Part shown: in pieces, positions 22,213 to 31,357 of the stretch
Position numbering within the stretch: position 1 is the first letter of the stretch
How the letters are laid out: each line of letters begins with the position of its first letter
From: Cycas panzhihuaensis
Lineage: Eukaryota; Cycadophyta
Direction of reading: 5' to 3'
DNA: 64,000 bases
Assembly (NCBI GenBank): GCA_023213395.1
Contig: CM041465.1
Location: forward strand, 38,385,741-38,449,740
The notes under the pieces: generated by a model
Seen by the model: only the letters and a program-made list of their open reading frames with translations
Told to the model about the DNA's origin: nothing
The model's database searches: none
Program-made: the position numbers and the translations under genes

Positions 22213-23040
22213 ACAACATTAGATAGATGTTCAGACAAAATTTGGTTTATGGCTTACCCAAAATCTCTGGGGGTAATTACCTTTGTGAATCATGCCTCAT
22301 GGGGGAGCAACATCATGAACCTTTTCAAAAAGGTAAGCCATAGAAAGCATAGCATCCATTGTAGCTTATACATTCTGACATCTGTGGTCCCATGACCACT
22401 CAGTCTCATGGAGGATCATCATTCTTCATGACATTCATTGATGATTACTCACATAAGGTGTGGATTTACTTTCTTAAGCACAAGTCAGAAACTTTGAGCA
22501 AGTTTAAGGAAATTAAACTTGCAGTTGAAAATGAATCAGGCATATGCATCAAGATACTTAGATCCGATAATGGTGGTGAGTGTACGTCCAGGGACTTCAA
22601 TCAATTTTGTATTCAGAATAGCATCAAACGCCAATTTTCTACCCTTGATACACCATAGCAAAATGGTATGGCAGAAAGTATGAACATAATCTTGGTCAGT
22701 AGGGTGAAAGCCATGATGCGTGCAAAGGTCTCTCATTGGCATACTGGGCAGAAGCACTTCTTACCGCTGCATATTTGTCAAACCGCGTCTCTACTTCTAC
22801 ATTTTCGGGCATGACACCCGAGGAGGCCTGGACTGGCCAAAAACCAATGGTCAGTCACTTACGTACTTTTGGATGCATGGCCTACATGAATATTCACCAT
22901 GAGCAAAGACAAAAGATTGATGACAAGAGTCTCAAATGCATCTTTGTTGGATATGCTCCTGGCAGCAAAGCATGCCGTTTATTTGATCCAATTACTAAAA
23001 AGATTCACACTTCATGAGACGTCATCTTTGCAAAATATAA
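22213..23040 (+). pseudogene. CopL-1 integrase
   Basis: The zinc-binding tail reads CESCLMGEQHH at about 22285-22320. The core has FMTFIDDYSHKVWIYF (first Asp), LRSDNGGECTS (second Asp) and, after a stop, QNGMAES with the Glu. The C-terminal part at 22736-23017 has WAEALLTAAYLSNRV and RTFGCMAYMNI, with a stop before the strand-changing DVIF motif. Breaks lie at about 22660, 22730 and 23015. Confidence 0.85.
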
Positions 23041-23594
23041 TCGAGAGATCGAGTTTAGTCCCATTCCTCTCTCCCTTGACAAAGGCAAGGCAAATGTCGA
23101 GGAATCTGTTCCCTCAACTTCTTCAACACCTTGTCCTTTATCAACATCTACTGCTTCTTCTTCCTCCTCATCTTCCTTAGATCCTTTATTGGGTCCTTAT
23201 TCTTCTTCAGATGTTCAGCAATCACCTCCATCACAGGACCATGAAGCTACATCGACGAAGAAGCTACCCAAATGGTATATGCAGACTATTGCAGATTCGC
23301 AGATTGTTGAAGGCAAGCATCCATCCAAAATGCGGCCACCAACTGCTGTTAACTATGCACTTATGGCTCAAGTGCTTTGTATTCCTGAGCCTTCCACTTT
23401 TGAGGATGCTAGTACAGATAAAAAGTGGCAGGCTGGTGCCATGGATGATGTAATGGACTTAGTTGCACAATGCATGTGGCCACATCAAGATCAACCTCCT
23501 GGTATATTTCAACCAATCGATCGTAGCCAACATCTTCACCAACTTTGGCAAAGAGAAGTTCGAGCATATCAGAAACGGCCTCGACATTTGACTT
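23041..23594 (+). pseudogene. CopL-1 linker and fused ends of a deleted RT-RNase H
   Basis: The Ser/Pro-rich linker (23090-23260) leads to LPKWYMQTI and the start of RT (DKKWQAGAMDDVMDL). Immediately after this the sequence jumps to the polyprotein C-terminus, readable in a different frame as FGKEKFEHIRNGLDI before the stop near 23593. About 2 kb of RT and RNase H is therefore missing, with the junction near 23460-23530. Confidence 0.75.
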
Positions 23595-23610
23595 AATGTT
23601 GTATCCATTC

Positions 23611-23619
23611 AGGGGGGGG
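23611..23619 (+). promoter_or_regulatory. CopL-1 polypurine tract
   Basis: AGGGGGGGG directly precedes the 3' LTR start TGTTATAACC at 23620. Confidence 0.9.
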
Positions 23620-24109
23620 TGTTATAACCTTCATGTCCTAAGCATTAAGTCTTGACCATGGACAATTATATTTTTGTCACTTTAGGCCTTTATCCTAAAG
23701 TGTTCATTTGTTTGATTATAAAATTGTCTTTTCTCTTGTAGTGGCTTTTCCACATGTGCTTGTGGAAAGTCAACTTTGGATGGCTCCACTTGTCACCATC
23801 CTTATCTTTGAAGAAAGTAGAGTTCTAATTAGATTTGTCTTGTATTAGTGACATGTGTTGAGATCTTGATCGTTCAATCTCCTTTATAAGGAGTCCTACT
23901 TTCCACGGTTTGTATCATGTAGTATTGGAGTCAGAGTTATGTTGTTGTAGCATCTCTTGTAGGTGAAGTGTAGAGATCAATTCTCCTTCCTACTTGTTTC
24001 CATAATAGGTTGAGTTGAAGTTGAATGCTCCTCCCTATTATCTTCTGTCTTGTACTCCATGTTTCCATTAATCTAAAGTTTAGTCCTTCATGTTATGATG
24101 TCCTATCCA
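23620..24109 (+). repeat. CopL-1 3' LTR (last about 45 bases lost)
   Basis: It matches the solo LTR at 62945-63481 along its length and the 5' fragment at 13056-13256. It contains the palindromic TATA region CTCCTTTATAAGGAG (23879-23893), which is conserved in the solo copy at 63202-63216. Similarity stops at about 24109. Confidence 0.9.
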
Positions 24110-24499
24110 ATACATGTAATTATTATCCCTCATGTTGACCAAGAGAGGCATATGTTTGAAGCACTCTTAATAGTTGGGCTACATTAAGAGCTATGCTAAT
24201 AGGTCATAGGTTGTTATAGTGGCTCCACTATTGTGATTGGTCCACAGAGAGGTCATTGTAATTATATATGTACTTATTCTTTAATGCAACCCTTTGAGGA
24301 ATATACCTTCTTCCACCAATTCTGTTGAACGGTTTCATAGTACATTGCTTGTGTGATCTCTTTGGTTTTGTTGTTTTGCATATTTGTTCTTGTTATTTTT
24401 CTACACTGAGCTAAGCTATTTTGAGTTCCTTTGTTTCACTTCCATTGACTAGATGTTATGAGAAATGAAAATTGAAACCATGACTAATCCTTGAGGATT
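24110..24499. other. Unassigned region
   Basis: No open frame or known motif. It has LTR-like base composition but no primer site, polypurine tract or partner copy was found. Confidence 0.3.
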
Positions 24500-24905
24500 T
24501 TTGGTTCTTTAGACCAATCATCGTACCAAATCATAAGATTTCCCTCACTTTTGAACACATGGTCCATAATCTTCAAATTCTATATCTGATACGAGTCCAT
24601 ATGTATTGACATGTTAAAGCCATTCTATAGTCATCGTGTTTTCACCTGGGTACATTTTTTTAATATTTTGAAATTTTCATATTAAGCACAACTTTTGTCG
24701 CTTCTACTTCAGTAGCTCCTCTAAGCAAGTCCCACCACCTCTCTTTTTTTATAATTTTCCTTTGTCAACAAGAGCTACAACTTCACAAGTTAAAATCTAC
24801 ATCAAAACTAATCTGAAGAGTACTTTGCAACCACATAAATTGAAGGTCTCTGAACCAAGACTCCAATGGTTTAAATGAAATTGAAATCTAACTAGGGTGC
24901 ATCGC
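24500..24905 (-). repeat. Fragment of the NA family internal region
   Basis: This aligns by eye with 45920-46270 inside NA-3 and the related part of NA-4: an identical order of a TGACATGTT..CCATTCT..TAGT block, a TTTTCATATTAAGCACAA block and a CTCTGAACCAAGACTCCAATGG block. It is a detached piece of that non-autonomous element, including the remnant gag end. Confidence 0.65.
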
Positions 24906-25004
24906 CAACCTCCATCCACTCCCCTCTTGACAATTTCAAGCATTCTTTAACTCTCTTTTCAAAGCCCTTTTCATCTTTTTCTCGCGGTACTTGTTCGTTA
25001 TCAG

Positions 25005-25009
25005 TCCCT
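25005..25009. repeat. CopR-1 target site duplication, left copy
   Basis: TCCCT here is repeated exactly at 30201-30205, after the 3' LTR. Confidence 0.95.
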
Positions 25010-25210
25010 TGTTAGAATATAATGTTTTATCCTAAGAACATTAGAGAAAGGGGCAATGTGTTTAAGACCCTCATTATATTTAATTCTTATGTTTAATGTT
25101 ACAATCATGTAATAGTTACAAGTCTGTTGTATATAAAGGAGGTTTCTGTCCATCAATATGAAGTAGTCTATTTCCATTCTTCCACACAGTTGAGGGTCTG
25201 ATTTTCTACA
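25010..25210 (+). repeat. CopR-1 5' LTR
   Basis: Ends are TGTTAGAATATAATG and TTTTCTACA. A TATA box TATATAAAG lies at 25130-25138. In the 3' LTR this site is TATGTAAAG. Confidence 0.97.
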
Positions 25211-25222
25211 TGGTATCAGAGC
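25211..25222 (+). promoter_or_regulatory. CopR-1 primer binding site
   Basis: TGGTATCAGAGC follows the LTR without a gap and matches the tRNA-iMet site fully. Confidence 0.97.
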
Positions 25223-25938
25223 AGGGAAATCTGCCTAACTGAAGAGAAATAGTCAAAGGGTTGTTGAAGAAAATTATAATACTTGAAGGGAAAGATAGAT
25301 TCAAAGCGTTGAAGACAAAGATCAAAGTCCAGAAGGTCGAAAGACTACAGAAATTTCACTGTACGGAACCGTACGACTTGTACAGACAAATTTTTGAAGT
25401 TTGTCAGAATTTGACGAAACTTGGCCAGATTAAAGATCTCATCGAGGGCGTCACTTTCTTCAACTGTGATGAATTGATCCAAAATCGTTTTGAGGTTGTT
25501 TTGCCCCTCTGAGCAATCCGCGCGAATTTAGAGCTTTTAGAGTAGATTTCTTTCGAATCTCATCAAATTGTCGGGTAATACCTCTTTCAAACTTATTGTC
25601 TGTGCCATACAAAGAGATTAAGTCCAATATCGAAGGAGTTTTTCTCAAATTTGAAGTTTTTTGAGCATTTCTTCAAAAACCCTAGCCGCCAATTTTGACC
25701 TTTCGGGCCTGTTTTCTCCCAAACTAGAAACTGCCTTAAAAATCTAATTGTAGATCTAAACTCGGCTTGAAATTTTCTTCGATTTGACATACTCATCTCT
25801 CAAATCCGTACACTTTGATTTTTGAATGGAAATCCGTACGATCGTACGGTCTGGCATTAATTGCAAGCTTCAAAACCTCTTATATTTATTCTTTTGACTC
25901 TGTTAGTCTTCTTAAATCTGCCCTCAACTCAGTTCACC
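25223..25938 (+). other. CopR-1 leader with CGTACG-type palindromes
   Basis: The 716-base untranslated leader has a perfect 16-base palindrome CCGTACGATCGTACGG at 25834-25849, and GTACGGAACCGTACG at 25361-25375. Related words occur in the leaders of CopR-3 (about 57470-57510) and CopR-4 (about 63563-63606). Confidence 0.7.
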
Positions 25939-26890
25939 ATGGCATCCTTGATTCCAGGCCTAAGTGACACTAATAAATTAACTGGAAATAACTATAATAT
26001 ATGGAGGATTAAAATGGAAGCCCTCTTACGTGCTAAAAATGTGTGAGAATTGACCATAGGAGAAGAAAAAAATGCCCGATGTTGAAGGAGATGCTCAAAA
26101 GAATTGGAAAGAAAGAAATAATGTAGGAGTAATAACGTTAAAACTGTCTGTTTCTAATTATTTATTGATATATACAGACAAACTAAACACTTGTTCTCAA
26201 ATCTAGAAAACCCTAGAAAATCTCTATGCTCAAAAGAATAGAGAAAGGGTTGTTACTCTGAAAGAAGAATTGTTTAAATTGGTTATGAAAGAAACAGACA
26301 CTGTAGTCCACTTTATTCACAAGGTTACCACTATCCGGAATGAACTTCGAACTTCTAAGTATTGGGGAAGAGATTTTAGAAAAGGAAATTGTTGAAATGG
26401 TAGCAGGAAAACTTCCCAAGGCCTTTGATGTGACCATTAATACCATCACCAACACCAGCATAATTGAAGAAATATCCCTTGATGATCTGACTGGCATGTT
26501 GATGAGATAGGAACAAAGGAACAGAAGGTATGAAGATGAAATAGAAGATGCCTTTGCAACAAGACTCAACATAGGAAGCTCAAGAGGAAGAGCGCAGTTC
26601 AGAGGAAAAGGATGCACATTCGAGTTCAGGACTCCTTCACGTGGAAGATGGCCAAAAAACCGAGGACGGGGTCGCATGTACACTCCAAGAGATGCTCAGG
26701 TTTGCTTCCACTGTGGCAAACATGGTCACTTTTCAAGTCAATGTCAGATGTTTGATATCTGCTATCACTGCAGATAGTTGGGGCACTATCCGTATCAATG
26801 TCGTCAAAGAAGAGATGAGATTTAGAGAGGGAAAAGACCTGTCGGCAACTACAGTAAGGAATAATTAGAGGAGGAAGAAGAAGAAACAAC
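25939..26890 (+). pseudogene. CopR-1 gag
   Basis: The ATG at 25939 has a good plant context (ACCATGG). The N-terminus LTGNNYNIWRIKMEALLRAKN is the copia gag signature, followed by LYAQKNRERVVTLKEELFKL and LPKAFDVTINTI across frame changes. An Arg/Gly-rich segment leads to two zinc knuckles at about 26700-26815: CFHCGKHGHFSSQC is intact, and the second has a stop in place of one residue (CYHC, stop, then LGHYPYQC). The first stop is a Trp-codon change at 26044. Confidence 0.9.
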
Positions 26891-27312
26891 TTTCGTTGCT
26901 ACTCTATCAGCTAGTCTTCATGACTCTGATGTATGGTTCATCGACTCAGGGATGTCCAGGCACATGACAAACAAAAAGGATTGGTTCGAGTCAATCAAAA
27001 GCTATTCATCAAAGGTAGTTGAGCTTGGAGATAAGTACCCTTTGCGTATTGAAGGAGTAGGAATTATTGCCATAAACCTGCAAGGTTCTGTAAAAAAAAT
27101 TGGGAATGTACTCTTTGTACCTGAACTCAAGATGAACCTCTTGTCAATATCTCAACTAAGCAACAAGGGCTTGAGAACCATTTTTGATGAAAAGGGAATG
27201 TGCTATGTGTTGGATATGAAAAATGGAGGTCCTGTCATTGCCAAGGGAGTGAAGTACAATGATCTGTATAAATTGTTGTCCATTCCTGTTGATCTTAACA
27301 TTCTCTGCTGTA
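26891..27312 (+). pseudogene. CopR-1 protease
   Basis: VWFIDSGMSRHMTNK at about 26930-26975 keeps the DSG active site. VLFVPELKMNLLSISQLSNKG is the standard second signature. The frame is open from 26952 to 27321, the longest undamaged stretch of the early polyprotein. Confidence 0.92.
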
Positions 27313-28080
27313 AATCTAAATAATAACAAAGTATGGCATTTGAAGTATGGACATCATCCCTTGGATGAATTAGAGATAATGAAGAAAAATAATGTAGTAA
27401 ATGGTCTTCCTTCCATCTCATCAGAAGATTTTGTTTGCAAAGGCTGTCAATGTGGAAAACAACATCGTTTTCCCTTTAGAGTAATAAATGGCGTACTCAA
27501 GAGAAACTAGAGTTAATACACACAAACTTGTGTGGTCCTCTAAAACCTTTGTCTGTAAATGGTTCTAGATATTTCTTAACCTTCATTGATGATTCCACCA
27601 TAAAAGTGTGGGTGTATTTCATTCATAATAAGTCAGATGTGTTTGATACATTTAAGGAATTCAAAGCTGAGGTAGAGTTAGAATCAGGATGTAAAATTAA
27701 ATGTATCAGGTCTGACAATGGAGGGAAATATATCTCAAAGGAATTCCTCGATCAGAAAGGCAGGGAATTCGAGACGCTCACAACTCCTCATACACCTCAG
27801 TCAAATGGTGTAGCTGAATGAAAGAATAGAACCATAATGGAAATGGCTAGAAGTATGATCCATGAAAAACAAGTTTCGAGGACCCATCAAGAGGCAAGAA
27901 ATATAACTTGTTACCTAATCAATCAAAGTCCAACAATAGCATCAGAAAGGTATAACTCTAGAAGAAGCCTAGACTGAAAGAAAGCCTGATGTAAGTAATT
28001 TAAGAATCTTTGATAGTCAGGCCTTTGTACATATTCCAGATAAATCTAGGACAAAACTAGATTCAAAATGCATAGAATGT
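27313..28080 (+). pseudogene. CopR-1 integrase
   Basis: The GAG-pre-integrase zinc site reads VWHLKYGHHP and CKGCQCGKQHRFPF. The core shows FLTFIDDSTIKVWVYF, IRSDNGGKYIS and SNGVAE, so all three catalytic acids remain, with a stop immediately after the Glu. The C-terminal section has LDSKCIECVMVGYSKNSKGYK and a KIYVSRDVVF end at about 28160. Breaks lie at 27510, 27820 and 27890-28010. Confidence 0.9.
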
Positions 28081-29398
28081 GTTATGGTAGGGTATAGTAA
28101 AAACTCAAAAGGGTACAAATGCATAGATCCCAAGACAAATAAAATCTATGTAAGTAGAGATGTAGTCTTTAATGAAGATTTTCCATCAGAGGTCAAGTCT
28201 CCAATACAAACAATTGAAGGAATGCCCAGAATCGAACCTCAAGAAGAATCAAGTTGTCAAGAATGGAGTGACAACAGAACTTAATCGAAGAATCTGAATC
28301 TATTGAAGAAGAACCTTCATCAGAAGAATCAGCTTCAGAAGCACCACAAAAAAATGTACCAAAATGGTACATCAAAACCATAGAAGATGGAAAAAGAAAT
28401 ATATTCACACATAGGACCAGAAGTCAACAACAACAACATCGAGCCCTCTTCAGCAGACTACAGCCATAGTCATTTGAAGAAGCGAAAGAGCATGCAGAGT
28501 GGAGAACAACCGTGGATGCAAAGATGGATGCCATAGCCAAGAATCAAACATGGGACCTGATAGAACTGCCTCCAAATAAGCCAATAGTCAATTGCAAATG
28601 GGTATACAAGGTAAAAGAGGGTGCAGATGGAAAAATAGAAAAATTCAAAGCAAGACTTGTGGCAAAAGGGTACACCCAAACTGTTGGAATTGACTTCGAT
28701 GAGACTTTTTCACCTGTGGCAAAAATAAACACAGTTTGAACGGTGATAGCATTAGCAGCTCAAAAGAACTGGAAAATCTACCAGTTAGATGTCAAAAGTG
28801 CCTTTCTGCATGGAGAACTAGAAGAAGAAGTTTATATGCACCAACCCGAAGGCTATGTCTAGTCTGGACAAGAACACCTGGTATGTAAACTCAAAAAGGC
28901 ACTATATGGTTTGAAACAAGCCCCTAGGGCATGGTACGCTAGAATAGACCGGCATCTATCTCAAAATGGTTTCCAAAGGAGCAACTCTAATTCAAGTCTC
29001 TACATAAAAAGAAATGATGGAACAATTTCAATTATAGTAGTCTATGTCGATGATATGATACTCACTAGAGATGACACCAAGTCTATCTCAGACATAAAAA
29101 GTCAGTCAGAAAAGGATTTTGAAATGACTGACTTGGGTCCTTTGAGCTACTATCTAGGAATAGAAATTGAGCAAAATGAAAAGCATATTGCACTCTCACA
29201 AGGCAAGTATATCAGAGATTTGTTGACTATGTTTCAAATGGAGAACTGCAACAAATGTGCAACCCCTATGGAAGTTAGCTGCAATCTAGTCCCAGAAGAA
29301 GGAGAGCCTTCAGCTGATTATACACTTTATAGACAGTTGATTGAAAGTCTTATTTACCTCACTGCCACAAGACCTGACATCTCACATTCAGTAGGTTT
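28081..29398 (+). pseudogene. CopR-1 reverse transcriptase with upstream linker
   Basis: The acidic linker (28200-28440) precedes the RT signatures [51 protein letters not shown] and [15 protein letters not shown]. The catalytic box VVYVDDMIL lies at about 29037-29065. Stops sit at about 28737 and 28860. The rest is open from 28911 to 29436, one of the better-preserved RTs in the window. Confidence 0.95.
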
Positions 29399-29998
29399 GG
29401 TTTCCAGATATATGCAGGAGCCCAAGCTAAAACATTAGAAGGCTGTAAAAAGAATACTTAGATACCTGAAAGGGACAGCGGATCTAAAACTGGTATACAA
29501 CAAAGAAAAGTCAACACAATTGATTGGGTATCGCGATTACGATTGGTGTGATAAGGATACTAGAAGATCCACCGGTGGATATTGTTTCTTCCTTGGGTCA
29601 GCTGCCATTTCATGGTACAATAAAAAGCAACCCACTATCGCACTTTCTTCAACCGAAGCAAAATACAAATCAGCGGTTAGTGCAACTTGCGAAGCTCTCT
29701 AGCTCTGACAACTACTAAGAGACATGAACCAACTACAACAAGAACCAACGATGCTACTCTGTGATAATCAAAGTGCAATTAAGCTACCCAAAAATCCCAT
29801 CTTGCATGCATGAACAAAGCACATAGAAGTACACCATCACTTCATTCGGGAAAAGGTGCAAAATAAAGACATCGATATAACATATTGTCCAACAACGGAT
29901 CAAGCTGCAGATATATTAACAAAATCCCTTGGGAGAGAGAAATTTGAAACTCTCAGAGAAAGATTAGGTTTAAAAAGGATAAAACATTTAAGAGAGGG
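29399..29998 (+). pseudogene. CopR-1 RNase H and polyprotein end
   Basis: The motifs are YRDYDWCDKDTRRSTGGYCF, ALSSTEAKYKSAV and LLCDNQSAIKL, then HHFIREKVQNK and ADILTKSLGREKFETLRERL. The RNase H carboxylates in DYDWCD, TEAKY and CDNQSA are kept. Stops are at about 29437, 29700, 29715 and 29811. The reading frame continues through the polypurine tract and ends at a TAA inside the 3' LTR (about 30008). Confidence 0.93.
29990..29998 (+). promoter_or_regulatory. CopR-1 polypurine tract
   Basis: AAGAGAGGG precedes the 3' LTR. The same tract adjoins the LTR in CopR-2 (48511-48519) and CopR-3 (55139-55147), and nearly so in CopR-4 (AAGAGAGTG at 58955-58963). Confidence 0.95.
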
Positions 29999-30200
29999 TG
30001 TTAGAATATAATGTTTTATCCTAAGAACATTAGAGAAAGGGGACAATATGTTTAAGACCCTCATTATATTTAATTCTTATGTTTAATGTTACAATCATGT
30101 AACGATTACAAGTCTGCTGTATGTAAAGGAGGTTTCTCTCCATCAATATGAAGCAGTCTATTTCCATTCTTCCACACAGTTGAGGGTCTGATTTTCTACA
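29999..30200 (+). repeat. CopR-1 3' LTR
   Basis: It is 202 bases, the partner of 25010-25210, and is followed directly by the TCCCT duplication. Confidence 0.97.
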
Positions 30201-30419
30201 TCCCTCACTCATATTTAGCCTTAGATGGAATTTACTACCCAATTAGGCCTACATTCCCAAGCAACCCAACTTGCCAACAATGCCTTCTGATGCAACAAGG
30301 TTTGATCCCAATGGGGCTCTCACCCTCTCATGCACCCTCTTCTAGGGAACTTGGACCTAGTCCGTCATTGAAGACACTTTTACAGACTACAATTCAGATG
30401 GTGCCACCACTTGATTTTC
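30201..30419. other. Unassigned flank
   Basis: The plus strand is open at 30290-30490 but shows only a Ser/Pro-rich peptide without known motifs. It probably belongs to the sequence into which CopR-1 inserted. Confidence 0.3.
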
Positions 30420-30562
30420 ATGTTGACTCTGTTTTTAGGAGAATAAGGAGGAGTTGTTTATGTGAAGCTAGTTTTCAGGAGAGAGAATAAAATGTCAATC
30501 TTTTAGTGCGAGATTAAATAGGCCCCAACCTATGGTTGTAAATAGGGGAGCACTATTCATTT
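30420..30562 (+). repeat. Inverted partial copy of the NA-1 LTR
   Basis: The reverse complement of this segment matches 31170-31310 (shared blocks AGTGCTCCCCTATTTA, GGCCTATTTAATCTC and CAACTCCTCCTTATTCTC). It thus forms an inverted repeat with the LTR that starts 30 bases further right. Confidence 0.75.
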
Positions 30563-30774
30563 GAATTTCATGCTTGCCTCCAATACTAGTTGTGGCATGC
30601 CCACAAAATTATGATAGAGAAATATAACAACTATACCACAAATAATCCAAAAAATATCATCTCAACGTAAATAACATGAAATTTTCAATAGTAAATCAGA
30701 ACAATATCAAATGTATAATAGTAAATAAAGTCATGTTAAATAAGATCTTAGCAATAAAGTTGCCCTAATCGAGG

Positions 30775-30779
30775 TGAGG
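30775..30779. repeat. Miniature element target duplication, left copy
   Basis: TGAGG, repeated exactly at 31081-31085. Confidence 0.9.
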
Positions 30780-30840
30780 TGTTACACACTTGAGCAGTCT
30801 TCACTAACACCTTGAGGTTTTGGTGTAATGGTTCGTTACA
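30780..30840 (+). repeat. Miniature element left LTR
   Basis: It is 61 bases and near-identical to 31020-31080. Its 3' part contains TGGTGTAATGG (30821-30831), which fits the RNA polymerase III A-box consensus. Confidence 0.95.
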
Positions 30841-30842
30841 AG

Positions 30843-30893
30843 TGGTATCAGAGCCAAGGTCACAGGTTTGATTCTCGGAGAGGATGACCTTGG
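30843..30893 (+). promoter_or_regulatory. Miniature element primer site with adjoining stem-loop
   Basis: TGGTATCAGAGCC at 30843-30855 is the tRNA-iMet site. A perfect 9-base stem CCAAGGTCA / TGACCTTGG (30854-30862 and 30885-30893) with a 22-base loop follows, and the loop contains GGTTTGATTCT (30865-30875), a near match to a B-box. Confidence 0.8.
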
Positions 30894-31019
30894 AGGGAAT
30901 GACCTCGGTAGAACGCCGGCATAACAGTGTTCACTCGGGGCCCGATGAGGCACAAAATTACCGAGAGTGGGTCACCAAGAGTGGGTCGCCGAGACGTCGA
31001 TGCCTTGTGGGGGAGGTAA

Positions 31020-31080
31020 TGTTACACACCTGAGCAATCTTCACTAACACCTCGAGGTTTTGGTGTAATGGTTCGTTACA
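31020..31080 (+). repeat. Miniature element right LTR
   Basis: It is 61 bases, followed by TGAGG at 31081-31085. Confidence 0.95.
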
Positions 31081-31357
31081 TGAGGGTTTTCTCCCAATGG
31101 CACAACAGTGCCCTAATGGCCCTAAGCCATCATTTCCAGATTAGGAACAAATTTTCCAAGATGATTCACAAATCAATAGTGCTCCCCTATTTATAGCCAT
31201 AAGCTAGGGCCTATTTAATCTCTCACTAAGAAATCAACTTCATATTTTCTCTCCTAAAAATTGACTCACATTAACAACTCCTCCTTATTCTCGTAAAAAC
31301 TGACTTCACATAATTAGGGATGTAACACTCATAACTTGAAGTTAGTAGCCTGCCTAA

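Larger units (their letters stand above)
13056..24109 (+). mobile_element. CopL-1, Ty1/copia element split by a chromovirus
   Basis: The parts in order are a truncated 5' LTR (13056-13256), primer site (13260-13271), leader (13272-14102, continued at 19731-21300), gag, protease, integrase and a rump of pol, polypurine tract (23611-23619) and 3' LTR (23620-24109, last bases missing). Both LTR pieces are nearly identical where they overlap (13056-13213 against the same part of the right LTR). Chromo-1 sits inside the leader with a CATGC duplication. RT and RNase H are almost completely deleted. Confidence 0.85.
25010..30200 (+). mobile_element. CopR-1, full-length Ty1/copia element
   Basis: The LTRs (25010-25210, 29999-30200) differ by about 8 substitutions and one indel. 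The primer site, a single gag-pol polyprotein and the polypurine tract are all in place, and the 5-base duplication TCCCT flanks the unit. The total length of 5.19 kb is normal for plant copia. Domain order protease, integrase, RT, RNase H is diagnostic for Ty1/copia. At least ten stops or frame changes show that it cannot make the full polyprotein. Confidence 0.97.
30780..31080 (+). mobile_element. Miniature LTR retrotransposon (TRIM/SMART-like), 301 bp
   Basis: Two 61-base direct LTRs (30780-30840 and 31020-31080, three differences; TGTTACACAC to GTTCGTTACA) flank a 179-base internal region. A tRNA-iMet primer site lies at 30843-30855 and a polypurine tract TTGTGGGGGAGGTAA at 31005-31019. 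The duplication TGAGG/TGAGG is perfect. It has no coding capacity. This is the structure of terminal-repeat retrotransposons in miniature, with a size close to the smallest class (SMART) known in plants. It must rely on enzymes from other elements. Confidence 0.95.
30592..31326 (-). repeat. NA-1 LTR, interrupted by the miniature element
   Basis: An LTR of the NA/chromovirus type (TGTGGCATGCCC start, GGGATGTAACA end in plus orientation). It has the conserved block before and after the miniature element (GAGGTGAGG | insertion | TGAGGGTTTTCTCCC) and CTATTTATAGCC, a minus-strand TATA box, at 31190. No internal region or clear duplication was found, so it may be a solo LTR. Confidence 0.6.

Noticed and set aside
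30780-31080. Reading the miniature element as a tRNA-derived SINE
   Set aside because: Two direct 61-base LTRs, a primer site, a polypurine tract and a 5-base duplication fit an LTR element. There is no A-rich tail. The box pair is kept only as a hypothesis.
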